Shown: positions 1-7,691 of the stretch, piece by piece | Numbering within the stretch: the stretch's first letter is position 1 | Layout of the letters: the number at the start of each line of letters is the position of its first letter | The notes under the pieces: model-generated | Databases searched by the model: none | What the model was told of the DNA's origin: nothing | Seen by the model: the letters and a program-made list of their open reading frames with translations, nothing else | Made by a program: the position numbers and the translations under genes | Source: Bacillota bacterium | Lineage (GTDB): Bacteria; Bacillota; Clostridia; Acetivibrionales; Acetivibrionaceae | Direction of reading: 5' to 3' | NCBI GenBank assembly: GCA_023398495.1 | Contig: JAEWSG010000013.1 | Coordinates: 1 to 64,000 of the forward strand | Length of the DNA: 64,000 nucleotides

Positions 1-116
1 ATGTCTGACTACTATCTAAAAATCTGTGAAAACTAAAGAACCGCCGTATACCGAACGGTACGTACGTGCGGTGTGGGAGGTCGGCTAATCAATTAATGGT
101 TAGCCTCCTACCCGAT
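1..116 (+). mobile_element. 3' end of a group II intron (domains V and VI)
   Basis: The left edge carries the catalytic 3' end of a bacterial group II intron. Domain V folds at 40-72: lower stem ACCGC/GCGGT and CGTA/TACG, two-base bulge at 61-62, upper stem TACC/GGTA, loop GAAC at 53-56. Domain VI follows: GGG(75-77)/CCC(111-113), AGG(78-80)/CCT(107-109) and GGCTAA(83-88)/TTAGCC(100-105), leaving A110 unpaired as the expected branch point. The intron should end at 116 (CCCGAT), matching the usual AY end. The reverse transcriptase/maturase would lie to the left, outside the window. An extra unpaired T at 67 in domain V is unusual and may weaken catalysis. Confidence 0.85.
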
Positions 117-210
117 TGGTACAAGGGAACTTACTGATTTTGCATTGTGAAAAGACCATCAAATCAAAATTTCTCATTGTCCCATGAAGTAACTTGATTT
201 TTAGATGTAC

Positions 211-2379
211 TTAAATCTGCAGGTAGTTGTATATTATTATCAAGGCGTCTGATTTTTTGAGTTCTGCCTTTGGCCTGAAATAATCACCATGTCCGTTTAC
301 TATTTTAAGTCCTTTAGCTATAACTACGTGTCCTATAAGGTCGGGGTTTATTTCATCTTTATCTTTGAAAGTACAATTGAAGATATCACTTAGAGCAGCA
401 ACTTTTTCATACTTGAGTGCCCTTATTACAAATTTGACGCTTTCTTCTCTTGTCAAAAATTCTTCAGGATTCTTTTCATCTTCTTTTATGATACCTTCCT
501 GAGTAAGTAATTTGTATAGATCGTCTGTCTCTGAATCACTACTGATGGTTGTTTTTCCGTAAAAAGGGTAACCGTTACCTATTATCTGTGAAATCAAAAG
601 TAGAAAATCTTTTTGTTTGATTTTTTCATTTGGTTTGAGTTCAGGACCTTCAAGACCAATTCCTGACTCGGCAAGAACCTCTATTTCTTTTTGTGCGTAA
701 TGGCCTTCGATATCAGTATATTCCAATGCTTTTTTCTCTTCGTATGGCTTTCCGTTATAGTCAAGAATTATACCGTTTAAAGCGTCAAGAGTTGAGGGTT
801 TTGAGGAATTAATTGCATATACAAGTTTTACTTCTTTCTGATTATCTTTATCTGTACTTTGTACAGATCTTTTAGCATAAATAATATCTGGAATTTGTGC
901 TGTATATTGAAGTTCAAGACCGATTTCCTTGAAGAAAATATCGTATATATCACTTAGTGTAATTGCATTGTCAAGAGATGGGAATTCTGCGTCGAACCAT
1001 GTCAGGTTGTAGTTTGTAATTTTACCTGAAATAGCATCGAATTCAACGAATATTCCGTTTTGCTGGAAGGAAATATCGTTTACTTTTCGTGTGTATCGGA
1101 AACTGAAATGTGTAGGTGCGTTTTCAGCGGAATATATAATTAAGTCATTATTATCTTCAGAATATTGTGTTTCTTTAAATTTTATGGGTTGCAACTGGTT
1201 TAAAAATTCTTCAACAGCTTTTTTTGCATCCTCTTTGTTGAATTTCGGAGCACTGTCTATTTCAGAACTATAACCTGTATAAAAACTCAAAATCTCTCCT
1301 GTAGCTGCGTCGATAGTTACGTTAATACCCTTGGGAGTTTTGTCGCTGGAATTCATAAAATGCAGATTCCACTGGTATCCGCTTATTTCAGACCATCCCT
1401 TATTAAGACTTGCTCTTTGGATTGTAAATGTTTCATCAAGCTCAAGAACCTTCAAATCTCTAGCAATTTTTTCGGCATCTTCCTGGCTAATAAGTTTTGC
1501 CACTTCTTCTACTGCTTCAATTTCTTCCGGCGTGAGTGCCATGCCTGCACCACCTCTTGCAATAGAGAAGTCAGCAGTAGACTTGGCTTCTTTATTTCCA
1601 TACATTTCATCAGAATAAGGGCTGCTTAAATTAATTTTTTCACCGGTCAGAGCATCAATAAAATAGTTTGAATTGTATACTGGTACATAGGCACCATATA
1701 TTTTCAGTTTACCATCTTCAGTAGATGCTTGGTATGTAAGCTTCAGGCCGAGGTTTTTAGTATAGGCATCCTGAGCTTCAGAAAGGTTTATGGCCTTCTC
1801 GCCTGATGGAAAAATTAGATCTTTATCCCATGCTTTGTTGTAGCCCTTAAGTTCACCGGTTTGTTTGTTTATATATACACTTATTCCGTTTTGAGGGAAG
1901 GGTATACCGTTGTGAGTTCTCATGTAGCCAAAGGAATAAGAATCACTGTCAATGTAAACTTGTTGGGGATTATCTATTGGTTTTAGACTATCCCATATAC
2001 CCGGATTAAATTTCTTTATGATTTCTTCTGCTTTGTCTTGAGCTTCGGTTTTACTTATCCCTGGAAGTTTCTTAACATTTAAGTTATCTGCGTAATTGAA
2101 TGTATAATAACTTTTTATATCGCCGCTGTTATCAACTGTCACCTCGATGGAAGAACCATCAGTATTTTTTGAGTGCCAGCTAAGATCCCATACTTTTGTA
2201 TTGCCTTCAGTTCTTACATTGTAAGTAAAATTACTCAATTCTTCAGGAATGCTGATCATCTGTTTTACTGCTTTGATCGCACTTTCGAGTTCTGAATCAT
2301 TTGCAGCAGATACAATTCCTGGTACTACCATTGTTAACATCATCATTAGCACAATAACGAGTGCTATTTTTGCTTTCAT
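211..2379 (-). CDS. Secreted YcdB/YcdC-repeat protein with C-terminal SLH domains
   Basis: This 722-aa protein has a Sec signal peptide (residues 1-25, ending VSAA) and is predicted to sit on the cell surface. Two similar modules (about 30-260 and 290-550) contain short blocks such as FPQNGISVYINKQTGE and FQQNGIFVEFDAISGK, typical of the YcdB/YcdC repeat family related to PepSY domains. From about residue 555 three S-layer homology-like segments follow, starting YTDIEGHYAQ and ending at the C terminus, which would bind secondary cell wall polymer. The ATG is preceded by AAGGAGTG. The gene runs toward the intron end. Its exact role is unknown; PepSY-like domains often regulate peptidases or signalling, but no partner is adjacent. 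Confidence 0.8.
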   Translation of the reverse strand: MKAKIALVIVLMMMLTMVVPGIVSAANDSELESAIKAVKQMISIPEELSNFTYNVRTEGNTKVWDLSWHSKNTDGSSIEVTVDNSGDIKSYYTFNYADNLNVKKLPGISKTEAQDKAEEIIKKFNPGIWDSLKPIDNPQQVYIDSDSYSFGYMRTHNGIPFPQNGISVYINKQTGELKGYNKAWDKDLIFPSGEKAINLSEAQDAYTKNLGLKLTYQASTEDGKLKIYGAYVPVYNSNYFIDALTGEKINLSSPYSDEMYGNKEAKSTADFSIARGGAGMALTPEEIEAVEEVAKLISQEDAEKIARDLKVLELDETFTIQRASLNKGWSEISGYQWNLHFMNSSDKTPKGINVTIDAATGEILSFYTGYSSEIDSAPKFNKEDAKKAVEEFLNQLQPIKFKETQYSEDNNDLIIYSAENAPTHFSFRYTRKVNDISFQQNGIFVEFDAISGKITNYNLTWFDAEFPSLDNAITLSDIYDIFFKEIGLELQYTAQIPDIIYAKRSVQSTDKDNQKEVKLVYAINSSKPSTLDALNGIILDYNGKPYEEKKALEYTDIEGHYAQKEIEVLAESGIGLEGPELKPNEKIKQKDFLLLISQIIGNGYPFYGKTTISSDSETDDLYKLLTQEGIIKEDEKNPEEFLTREESVKFVIRALKYEKVAALSDIFNCTFKDKDEINPDLIGHVVIAKGLKIVNGHGDYFRPKAELKKSDALIIIYNYLQI

Positions 2380-2573
2380 AGTTATTCACTCCTTGATTAA
2401 TATTTGTTTTTATATATTAGACAGACTGAATTATGAAAAAGTTCTATAAAAATTAAAAATAGATTAAAAATATAAACTCACTATTGAAAAAAATTACCTT
2501 TTTTCTTAAAATATTATAGTATTCCAGATGAAATGTTATTCCAGACGAAATGGCAAAAGCAGAGGTGAAATTA

Positions 2574-2741
2574 ATGACAGACAATAAAAAGGCGAACAGG
2601 GAAACTGAAATTTATTTAAGCATGATGAGAGATAAGCCTGTTTATAGAAAAATGGTGAAGGAAGGTGTTTTTACTGAAGAGCAATTGGATGAATGTTTAA
2701 AGGCACTTTATGAAAATGACTTAAAAGAAGAGAACAGGTAA
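2574..2741 (+). CDS. Small hypothetical protein, 55 aa
   Basis: A short, highly charged soluble protein (starts MTDNKKANRE, rich in Lys and Glu). The start at 2574 is chosen because GAGGTG lies six bases upstream; an in-frame ATG at 2550 lacks a ribosome binding site. It has no membrane segment and no motif I recognise. It is divergent from the surface-protein gene and 80 bp upstream of a membrane-protein gene on the same strand. Its codon use and ribosome binding site look genuine, but function cannot be assigned. Confidence 0.6.
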   Translation: MTDNKKANRETEIYLSMMRDKPVYRKMVKEGVFTEEQLDECLKALYENDLKEENR

Positions 2742-2772
2742 TATATTTTTTTGTTCTAACAAGCTGATAATT

Positions 2773-2812
2773 CCAATAGATTAATAGTGTAAATATACTA
2801 ATAATCTATTGG
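2773..2812 (+). promoter_or_regulatory. Hairpin overlapping the ribosome binding site of the next gene
   Basis: CCAATAGATTA (2773-2783) pairs perfectly with TAATCTATTGG (2802-2812), and AGT/ACT extend the stem inside. The 3' arm merges with the G-run (2811-2816) that acts as Shine-Dalgarno for the ATG at 2822, so folding could partly mask it. There is no T-tract, so it is not a standard terminator. It could also be a DNA operator. Confidence 0.55.
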
Positions 2813-2821
2813 GGGGTTGTT

Positions 2822-3256
2822 ATGATAAACAAAACGAGCCAGACGGCCAAAAATATTATAAGTGAGCATGCCAATATAGTATCGATGATTAAAGGCATAG
2901 GAATTGCATATTTAATTACCGTTCCGCTCTTTATGATTTTCGCATTCTTTCTATCTTATATGGATTTTCCTGAAAAGTTTCTTCCATCGGTAGTTATTAT
3001 TACGACATTAATAAGTTTATTAGCAGCTGGTTGGTCTTCCACGTGTAAAGTAAGAAGTAGAGGGTGGCTCAATGGCGGAATTATAGGCCTTATGTATATG
3101 GCTATTCTATATTTGGCCAGTAGCCTTGCATATAGAGATTATTCCATTAATGCTCATGTTATAACTATGATGGTTATTGGTGTTCTGACAGGTTCAGTTG
3201 GAGGGATTCTTGGAATAAACCTGAGAAGAGAGCCGAAGCAGAGAGCAAACAGATAA
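2822..3256 (+). CDS. TIGR04086-type small membrane protein
   Basis: A 144-aa integral membrane protein with four predicted helices (about 25-47, 54-71, 84-104 and 113-133) and a basic C terminus (RREPKQRANR). Size, helix spacing and the glycine-rich last helix (VLTGSVGGILGINLRR) match the TIGR04086/YrzE-like family of Firmicutes, whose function is not known. The ATG follows a run of G residues that is part of a hairpin. The large palindromic element starts 28 bp after the stop. Confidence 0.7.
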   Translation: MINKTSQTAKNIISEHANIVSMIKGIGIAYLITVPLFMIFAFFLSYMDFPEKFLPSVVIITTLISLLAAGWSSTCKVRSRGWLNGGIIGLMYMAILYLASSLAYRDYSINAHVITMMVIGVLTGSVGGILGINLRREPKQRANR

Positions 3257-3283
3257 GATAGATTTCGTTGTAAGCCGGTTATA

Positions 3284-3681
3284 GTGTCAAATGATGTAAT
3301 TGCTTGACGTGAGTATTAAAATCAGTGGACGAAGGCTGGGTGTATTTATTTTTCGTGCACCATATTATTCCAAGGACTTAAGCTTCGAGCCTGGTCGTTC
3401 CGCTGCGCTGCACTGCTCGGCCATGCAACCTGGACTGAGAGAATGTAAAACTCGCTACGGGTCGAATCAAACTCGCTTCGCGAAGAACAGCGATTCGACT
3501 TTTCCTTCGCTTCGTTTACATTCTCTATAGCCTCTACGCAATGTCCTTTCCATAATATGGTGCGCTATTAAAATTATAAAGTCGAGGTACGATTTTTGCA
3601 TAGCAAACTATCGTTCATCTGTCTGCCGAATGGCATTTTACTGATTTTATGCGAAGGTCTTGCAATGGAATCGTTTGACAC
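3284..3681. repeat. 398-bp nested imperfect palindrome
   Basis: The whole spacer between the TIGR04086 gene and the MATE gene folds back on itself. Arms from outside to inside are: GTGTCAAA (3284-3291) with TTTGACAC (3674-3681); TAAAATCAGT near 3318 with ACTGATTTTA near 3640; GCACCATATTAT (3357-3368) with ATAATATGGTGC (near 3552-3563); AGAGAATGTAAA near 3438 with TTTACATTCTCT near 3515; and GTCGAATC with GATTCGAC in the core. The core is more GC-rich than the flanks and holds ctcgcttcgcgaag-type runs. It looks like a foldback or MITE-like element, or a very long hairpin RNA. A short open frame inside (3300-3530) is probably not coding. Confidence 0.75.
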
Positions 3682-3685
3682 ATTT

Positions 3686-5077
3686 CTATAATTCGGGCAC
3701 AGATACAAGTTCCTTGACTGGTTTTGTCAGGGATTGATTTTCCCAGGCTCTTGAACGCCATCTCGCCAACATAAAAATACCTCGTATCCACTCGTCAAGT
3801 GCAAAAGCAATCCAGACACCCAATAACCCTAAGTGGAGTTTTATTCCAAGGACATAAGACATAAATACAGCTACTATCCACATAAATATCAATCCTAAAA
3901 TAAGTATGAATTTAGCATCACCCGCACCTCTCAATGAAAAGCCGAGAACTATATTAAAGGCTCTTCCGGGTTCCAGAAAAATTGTAACAAAAAGCAGCAG
4001 TCTTCCAACCGAGAGAATTCTCGGATCATCAGTAAATAATCCTAGTAGCATGCTGCTTGATAATGCAAATAACACGGCTACGGAAAAGGATACGGCAATT
4101 GCTATTTTCAGGCTTCTAATGCATGTTTTATATGCATCGTCCATTTTTCCGGCACCAACCAGACGTCCGACAATTATCTGAGTACCTTGGCCAATTGAAA
4201 TAGATGCCAACATGATAAGAAACATAAGATTGAATACATATATTCTGGAGGTAAGTGCATAGGAACCCATTGTACCTATAATAGCGGTTATTACAATCTG
4301 TGATAAATTATATGATAATGATTCACCGGCCGATGGACCTCCGATTTTAAAGATTTCTTTTAAAACATTTTTGATAATATTTATTGGCATGGAAGATATT
4401 TTTTTTATTGAAAACTCCATATCAACATTTTTGACTAATACCAATATTATGGCAACAAGGCCGATAAGCTGACTTGCAATAGTGGATATGGCAACACCTT
4501 TTACACCTAAAACGGGCATCCCGAATAATCCATATATAAAAATACTGTTACCAAAAATATTCAAAATATTTGCACCCATATTGACATACATTGGATATCT
4601 GACCAATCCATAACTTCTCAGTATGGCGGAAACTGTAATGCTTAAAGCCTGAATGAAAGAAAAGGAACCTATGATTGTCAGAAATTCTTTGGAATAATTG
4701 TAAATCTCCAGTTCAAAATTCATAAGTTTGAGCAGACTGCTGCTGCATGTAAACATAACAATGCTGATCAATAGACCTAAAATCATATTAAAGGCTATTG
4801 AAACCAATGCTACTTCGGATGCTCTTTTTCTATTTTCTGCCCCAAGATACTGTGAAATTATAATAGTAGAGCCACTACAAACAACCTGGATCATTAGTAT
4901 TATAATGCTTATAAACTGGTTGGCTGCTCCAACACCGGCTACTGCGTTATCGGAATACGCACTTAGCATGAAGGTATCAACATTACCAAACAGGATCCTT
5001 AAAAGTGATTCAATAAATATTGGCCAAACGAGTGCAAACAAGGTTAGCTGCGTTAAATCTTTTTTTATGTTGCTCAT
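3686..5077 (-). CDS. MATE family efflux transporter
   Basis: A 463-aa protein with about twelve hydrophobic helices, typical in length for the multidrug and toxic compound extrusion family, which exports cationic compounds using a sodium or proton gradient. The N-terminal half holds IFIESLLRILFGNVDTFMLS and the middle repeats the fold from about residue 240 (GGPSAGESLSYNLSQ). The start at 5077 (MSNIKKDLTQ) is chosen because AGGAG lies eight bases upstream; a longer frame from 5140 has no such site. Its stop lies five bases from the palindromic element. Substrate cannot be predicted. Confidence 0.88.
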   Translation of the reverse strand: MSNIKKDLTQLTLFALVWPIFIESLLRILFGNVDTFMLSAYSDNAVAGVGAANQFISIIILMIQVVCSGSTIIISQYLGAENRKRASEVALVSIAFNMILGLLISIVMFTCSSSLLKLMNFELEIYNYSKEFLTIIGSFSFIQALSITVSAILRSYGLVRYPMYVNMGANILNIFGNSIFIYGLFGMPVLGVKGVAISTIASQLIGLVAIILVLVKNVDMEFSIKKISSMPINIIKNVLKEIFKIGGPSAGESLSYNLSQIVITAIIGTMGSYALTSRIYVFNLMFLIMLASISIGQGTQIIVGRLVGAGKMDDAYKTCIRSLKIAIAVSFSVAVLFALSSSMLLGLFTDDPRILSVGRLLLFVTIFLEPGRAFNIVLGFSLRGAGDAKFILILGLIFMWIVAVFMSYVLGIKLHLGLLGVWIAFALDEWIRGIFMLARWRSRAWENQSLTKPVKELVSVPEL

Positions 5078-5188
5078 ATAATCAACTCCTGATTCTGGTG
5101 TATTGGTAGAATTAACAAAGATTGTGCCACAAATGCACATTGATAAATGATCGGGTTATTAGTGTTTTTTACCTCCGGGCTTTTTTAT

Positions 5189-5292
5189 GCTATATTGAAC
5201 GCGATAAAGATTTTACATCGTGCTTCAATTTCATTAATATAATATCACGAGGACCAAATTTTCCCATGTATAATCATTTTCGTGATTTATAT
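5189..5292 (+). repeat. Family A repeat, copy 1
   Basis: About 104 bp closely matching copies at 6596-6700 and 44954-45057. It begins GCTATATTGAACGCGATAAA and ends with a hairpin ATCACGA (5244-5250)/TCGTGAT (5280-5286) followed by TTATATA. It lies between the MATE gene start and the pyrR promoter. It is not followed by a T-run. Confidence 0.75.
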
Positions 5293-5297
5293 ACATT

Positions 5298-5480
5298 AGC
5301 AATGTGAGAAATGAAAGTAATACCTTACCAATCACTTGGTTGAGAAGTAAAGCTGCTTAATTTCAATTTACTACTTTATTATACGGGTAAAATTAATGTT
5401 TTGCAATTCAAAATATTACTTCTTCTTTCAATATCTTAAGATGTTTTAAATTATCCTATATATGTATGTCAGAAACTATA
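5298..5480. other. AT-rich spacer without recognised feature
   Basis: Between repeat A copy 1 and the pyrR promoter I see only AT-rich sequence with a minor inverted repeat (ACCAATCACTTGGT near 5327). No coding frame with a ribosome binding site was found. Confidence 0.5.
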
Positions 5481-5510
5481 GACAATGAGTTGTTATTGTG
5501 TTACTATAAT
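5481..5510 (+). promoter_or_regulatory. Probable pyrR promoter
   Basis: A perfect -10 box TATAAT lies at 5505-5510, with a weak -35 (GACAAT, 5481-5486) 18 bases upstream. Transcription from about 5517 would include the PyrR-binding loop downstream, which fits a leader of about 275 nt before pyrR. Confidence 0.5.
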
Positions 5511-5538
5511 GTTTAATTAAATAGTTGCCTTTAAATTT

Positions 5539-5638
5539 AGTCCAGAGAGGCTGAAAAGGTGTCGCTTGAAAATGTACATTTTGTAATTGAAATTATTGTG
5601 CTTTAGCTTCTTGTCGTCATCTGGCAAGGAGCTTTTTT
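5539..5638 (+). promoter_or_regulatory. PyrR-binding leader with attenuator terminator
   Basis: AGTCCAGAGAGGCT at 5539-5552, followed by GAAAAGG, matches the known PyrR recognition loop of pyr mRNA leaders. Downstream, AGCTTCTTG (5605-5613) pairs with CAAGGAGCT (5625-5633) and is followed by six T residues (5633-5638), an intrinsic terminator. By analogy with Bacillus pyr operons, UMP-bound PyrR stabilises the anti-antiterminator and lets the terminator form when pyrimidines are plentiful. Only this one copy was found. Confidence 0.9.
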
Positions 5639-5677
5639 GATATAAGAATAGGTGCATCTAAAATATGTTCTTGCTCT

Positions 5678-5746
5678 GGATAACGGGAAAACTTGATTTG
5701 ATAATGTTTTTAAAACACGAGAATTGGATGTTGTTTTTCGTTATCC
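5678..5746 (+). other. Second leader hairpin before pyrR
   Basis: GGATAACGGGAAAAC (5678-5692) pairs with GTTTTTCGTTATCC (5733-5746) with one bulge. It lies between the attenuator terminator and the pyrR ribosome binding site (5781). It is not part of the known PyrR mechanism and may affect mRNA stability or translation. Confidence 0.5.
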
Positions 5747-5793
5747 TTTAATGAAGGTCTTGTTTTTATAAAATAATTATGGAGTGTAAAAAA

Positions 5794-6348
5794 ATGGTAG
5801 ATAAAGCTGAGATAATGGATGGAAGTGGAATACTTAGAGCAGTTACGAGAATAGCACACGAGATAATTGAGAAGAATAAAGGTGTTGAAGATATTGTTCT
5901 CATTGGTATTCAGCGAAGAGGTGTGCCTCTGTCAAAAATGATAGCTGAAAAAATTAAAGGTGTTGAAGGCAAAGAAGTCCCTGTAGGAATTCTTGATATA
6001 ACCCTTTATAGGGATGATTTGAGTATGCTGGCTGAGCACCCCATAATAAACGGAACAGAGATAAATTTTTCTATTAATGGTAAGAAAATTATTCTTGTTG
6101 ATGATGTTATATACACAGGAAGAACGGCAAGGGCTGCAATTGATGCACTTATGGATATAGGCAGGCCTAAAATGATTCAACTGGCTGCTTTGATAGACAG
6201 AGGACACAGGGAACTTCCAATTCGTGCCGATTATGTCGGGAAAAATGTTCCAACCTCAAAGTTTGAGGTGGTAAATGTTAAATTGTATGATATTGATAAA
6301 GTAAATGTTGTTACAATAAGTGATATTGAAAAAGGAATAAGCCATTAG
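5794..6348 (+). CDS. pyrR: Bifunctional pyr operon attenuator / uracil phosphoribosyltransferase PyrR
   Basis: A 184-aa PyrR. It binds UMP and the pyr leader RNA to promote termination, and in many species also converts uracil plus PRPP to UMP. The type I phosphoribosyltransferase PRPP loop VDDVIYTGRTA is at residues 102-112, and conserved PyrR blocks LIGIQRRGVPL (36-46) and PVGILDITLYRDD (63-75) are present. The start at 5794 is chosen because GGAGTG lies seven bases upstream; the ATG at 5779 precedes that site. The gene sits directly behind the leader that its product should bind, so it is autoregulated. A terminator follows it. Confidence 0.95.
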   Translation: MVDKAEIMDGSGILRAVTRIAHEIIEKNKGVEDIVLIGIQRRGVPLSKMIAEKIKGVEGKEVPVGILDITLYRDDLSMLAEHPIINGTEINFSINGKKIILVDDVIYTGRTARAAIDALMDIGRPKMIQLAALIDRGHRELPIRADYVGKNVPTSKFEVVNVKLYDIDKVNVVTISDIEKGISH

Positions 6349-6530
6349 TTTTAGTTGGCTGCTCCTGTGTATTTTCTGGAACCATTTTATGAAAGGATAT
6401 TTGTGATGAAAAGTCTGATGAACGTCTTTAAAATTAAATTTAAGCAAAAAATTGAGATGTATTCTGCTTTTCTTATTTATATAGTTGGTGGAACGATTTT
6501 TAATTCAATTGACACAATAATTATTTTTAA

Positions 6531-6564
6531 AAATAGTAAGGATATTTGTCCTTACTATTTTTTT
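6531..6564 (+). terminator. Intrinsic terminator after pyrR
   Basis: AAATAGTAAGGA (6531-6542) pairs with TCCTTACTATTT (6549-6560), followed by T residues through 6564. It separates pyrR from pyrB. No PyrR-binding motif precedes it, so it does not look like a second pyr attenuator. Confidence 0.85.
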
Positions 6565-6595
6565 ACACAGTGATATTTTATAAAGTATAGGTTAA

Positions 6596-6700
6596 GCTAT
6601 ATTGAACGCGATAAAGATTTTACATCGTGCTTCAATTTCCTTGATTTATTATCGTGAAAATTCAATTTGTCCATGTAAAATCATTTTCACGATTTATATA
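6596..6700 (+). repeat. Family A repeat, copy 2
   Basis: About 105 bp; its first 40 bases are nearly identical to copy 1. Its distal hairpin is ATCGTGAAAA (6651-6660)/TTTTCACGAT (6684-6693), where copy 3 has ATCACGAAAA/TTTTCGTGAT, so both arms changed while pairing was kept. It fills most of the gap between the pyrR terminator and pyrB. Confidence 0.8.
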
Positions 6701-6749
6701 ATTTTTAGAATTAATATTAAAATATAAGAGTTTATGTGAGTGAGGTGCT

Positions 6750-7691
6750 ATGATGATTTTAAAGTCAAAGGATCTGTTGGGATTGAAGGATCTTACAACC
6801 GAAGAAATTGAGTACATTTTAAACACAGCAAAGACAATGAAGCTTATTGTTACATCAAAAAACAAAAAGGCTCCACACCTTCAGGGAAAGTCTATTATAA
6901 CCTTGTTTTATGAAAACAGTACCAGAACAAGGCTTTCTTTTGAGCTTGCATCGAAGTATATGAGTGCAAGTGCTGCAAATGTGTCTGCTTCAAGTAGCAG
7001 CGTTTCTAAAGGCGAGACGCTGATTGATACCGGAAAAACAATTGATATGATGGGTACTGATGTTGTCATAATAAGGCATCCAATGTCCGGAGCACCACAT
7101 CTTCTTGCCAGGAGTATTAATGCTTCAGTTATTAATGCAGGTGACGGTATGAATGAACATCCAACACAGGCTTTGCTTGATATGTATACAATAATTGAAA
7201 AGAAAGGAAGCCTGAAAGGCTTGAAAGTTGCTATTATTGGGGATGTTTATCACAGCAGGGTTGCAAGAAGCAATATATGGGGAATGACAAAACTAGGTGC
7301 AGAAGTTTGTGTAGCAGGACCTTCAACATTACTACCTCCAGAAATAGAAAAAACCGGAGTTAAGGCATTTAACACGGTTCAGGAGGCACTGATTGATGCT
7401 GATGTGGTTATGGGACTTAGAATTCAGCTTGAAAGGCAGAAGAAAGGGCTGTTCCCAAGTATCAGGGAGTATTCAAGATTCTTCGGACTTGATGAAAAGC
7501 GACTTAAACTCGCAAAGGAAGATGCTTTGATAATGCACCCGGGGCCGGTAAACAGAGGGGTGGAGTTGTCGTCCGGTGTTGTAGACGGTGACAGATCGCT
7601 TATAAATGAGCAGGTTCAAAACGGCGTTGCTGTAAGGATGGCACTTTTGTATCTTTTGACTAGGAGGGATTCAAATGAGAACATTAATTAA
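6750..7691 (+). CDS. pyrB: Aspartate carbamoyltransferase catalytic chain
   Basis: 313 aa, the usual catalytic-chain length. It condenses carbamoyl phosphate with aspartate to give carbamoyl aspartate in pyrimidine synthesis. The carbamoyl-phosphate motif STRTRLSFE is at 57-65, HPTQALLD at 137-144, and MHPGPVNRGVE near 261. No regulatory pyrI follows. Two adjacent ATGs (6750, 6753) follow GAGG; the second has the better spacing, a one-codon difference. The gene overlaps pyrC by 17 bp. It lies beyond the pyrR terminator, so it needs read-through or its own promoter. Confidence 0.96.
   Translation: MMILKSKDLLGLKDLTTEEIEYILNTAKTMKLIVTSKNKKAPHLQGKSIITLFYENSTRTRLSFELASKYMSASAANVSASSSSVSKGETLIDTGKTIDMMGTDVVIIRHPMSGAPHLLARSINASVINAGDGMNEHPTQALLDMYTIIEKKGSLKGLKVAIIGDVYHSRVARSNIWGMTKLGAEVCVAGPSTLLPPEIEKTGVKAFNTVQEALIDADVVMGLRIQLERQKKGLFPSIREYSRFFGLDEKRLKLAKEDALIMHPGPVNRGVELSSGVVDGDRSLINEQVQNGVAVRMALLYLLTRRDSNENIN

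Noticed and set aside
3430..3500. tRNA-like string (gggtcgaatc) in the palindrome core
   Set aside because: No acceptor stem or anticodon arm can be formed; it belongs to the inverted repeat.
3300..3530. 76-aa open frame inside the large palindrome
   Set aside because: No ribosome binding site, unusual composition, and it reads straight through the palindrome arms; explained by the GC-richer repeat core.
5122..5307. Open frame whose peptide resembles the upstream part of the transglycosylase frame (KDF...HFRDLY)
   Set aside because: The similarity comes from family A repeats at DNA level. The third copy (6596-6700) has a stop in that frame, so it is not a conserved protein.
6406..6573. Possible 55-aa membrane peptide after pyrR (AGGA eight bases before the ATG)
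   Set aside because: Its last codons run through the pyrR terminator hairpin, and no family is recognised; kept out as unsupported.
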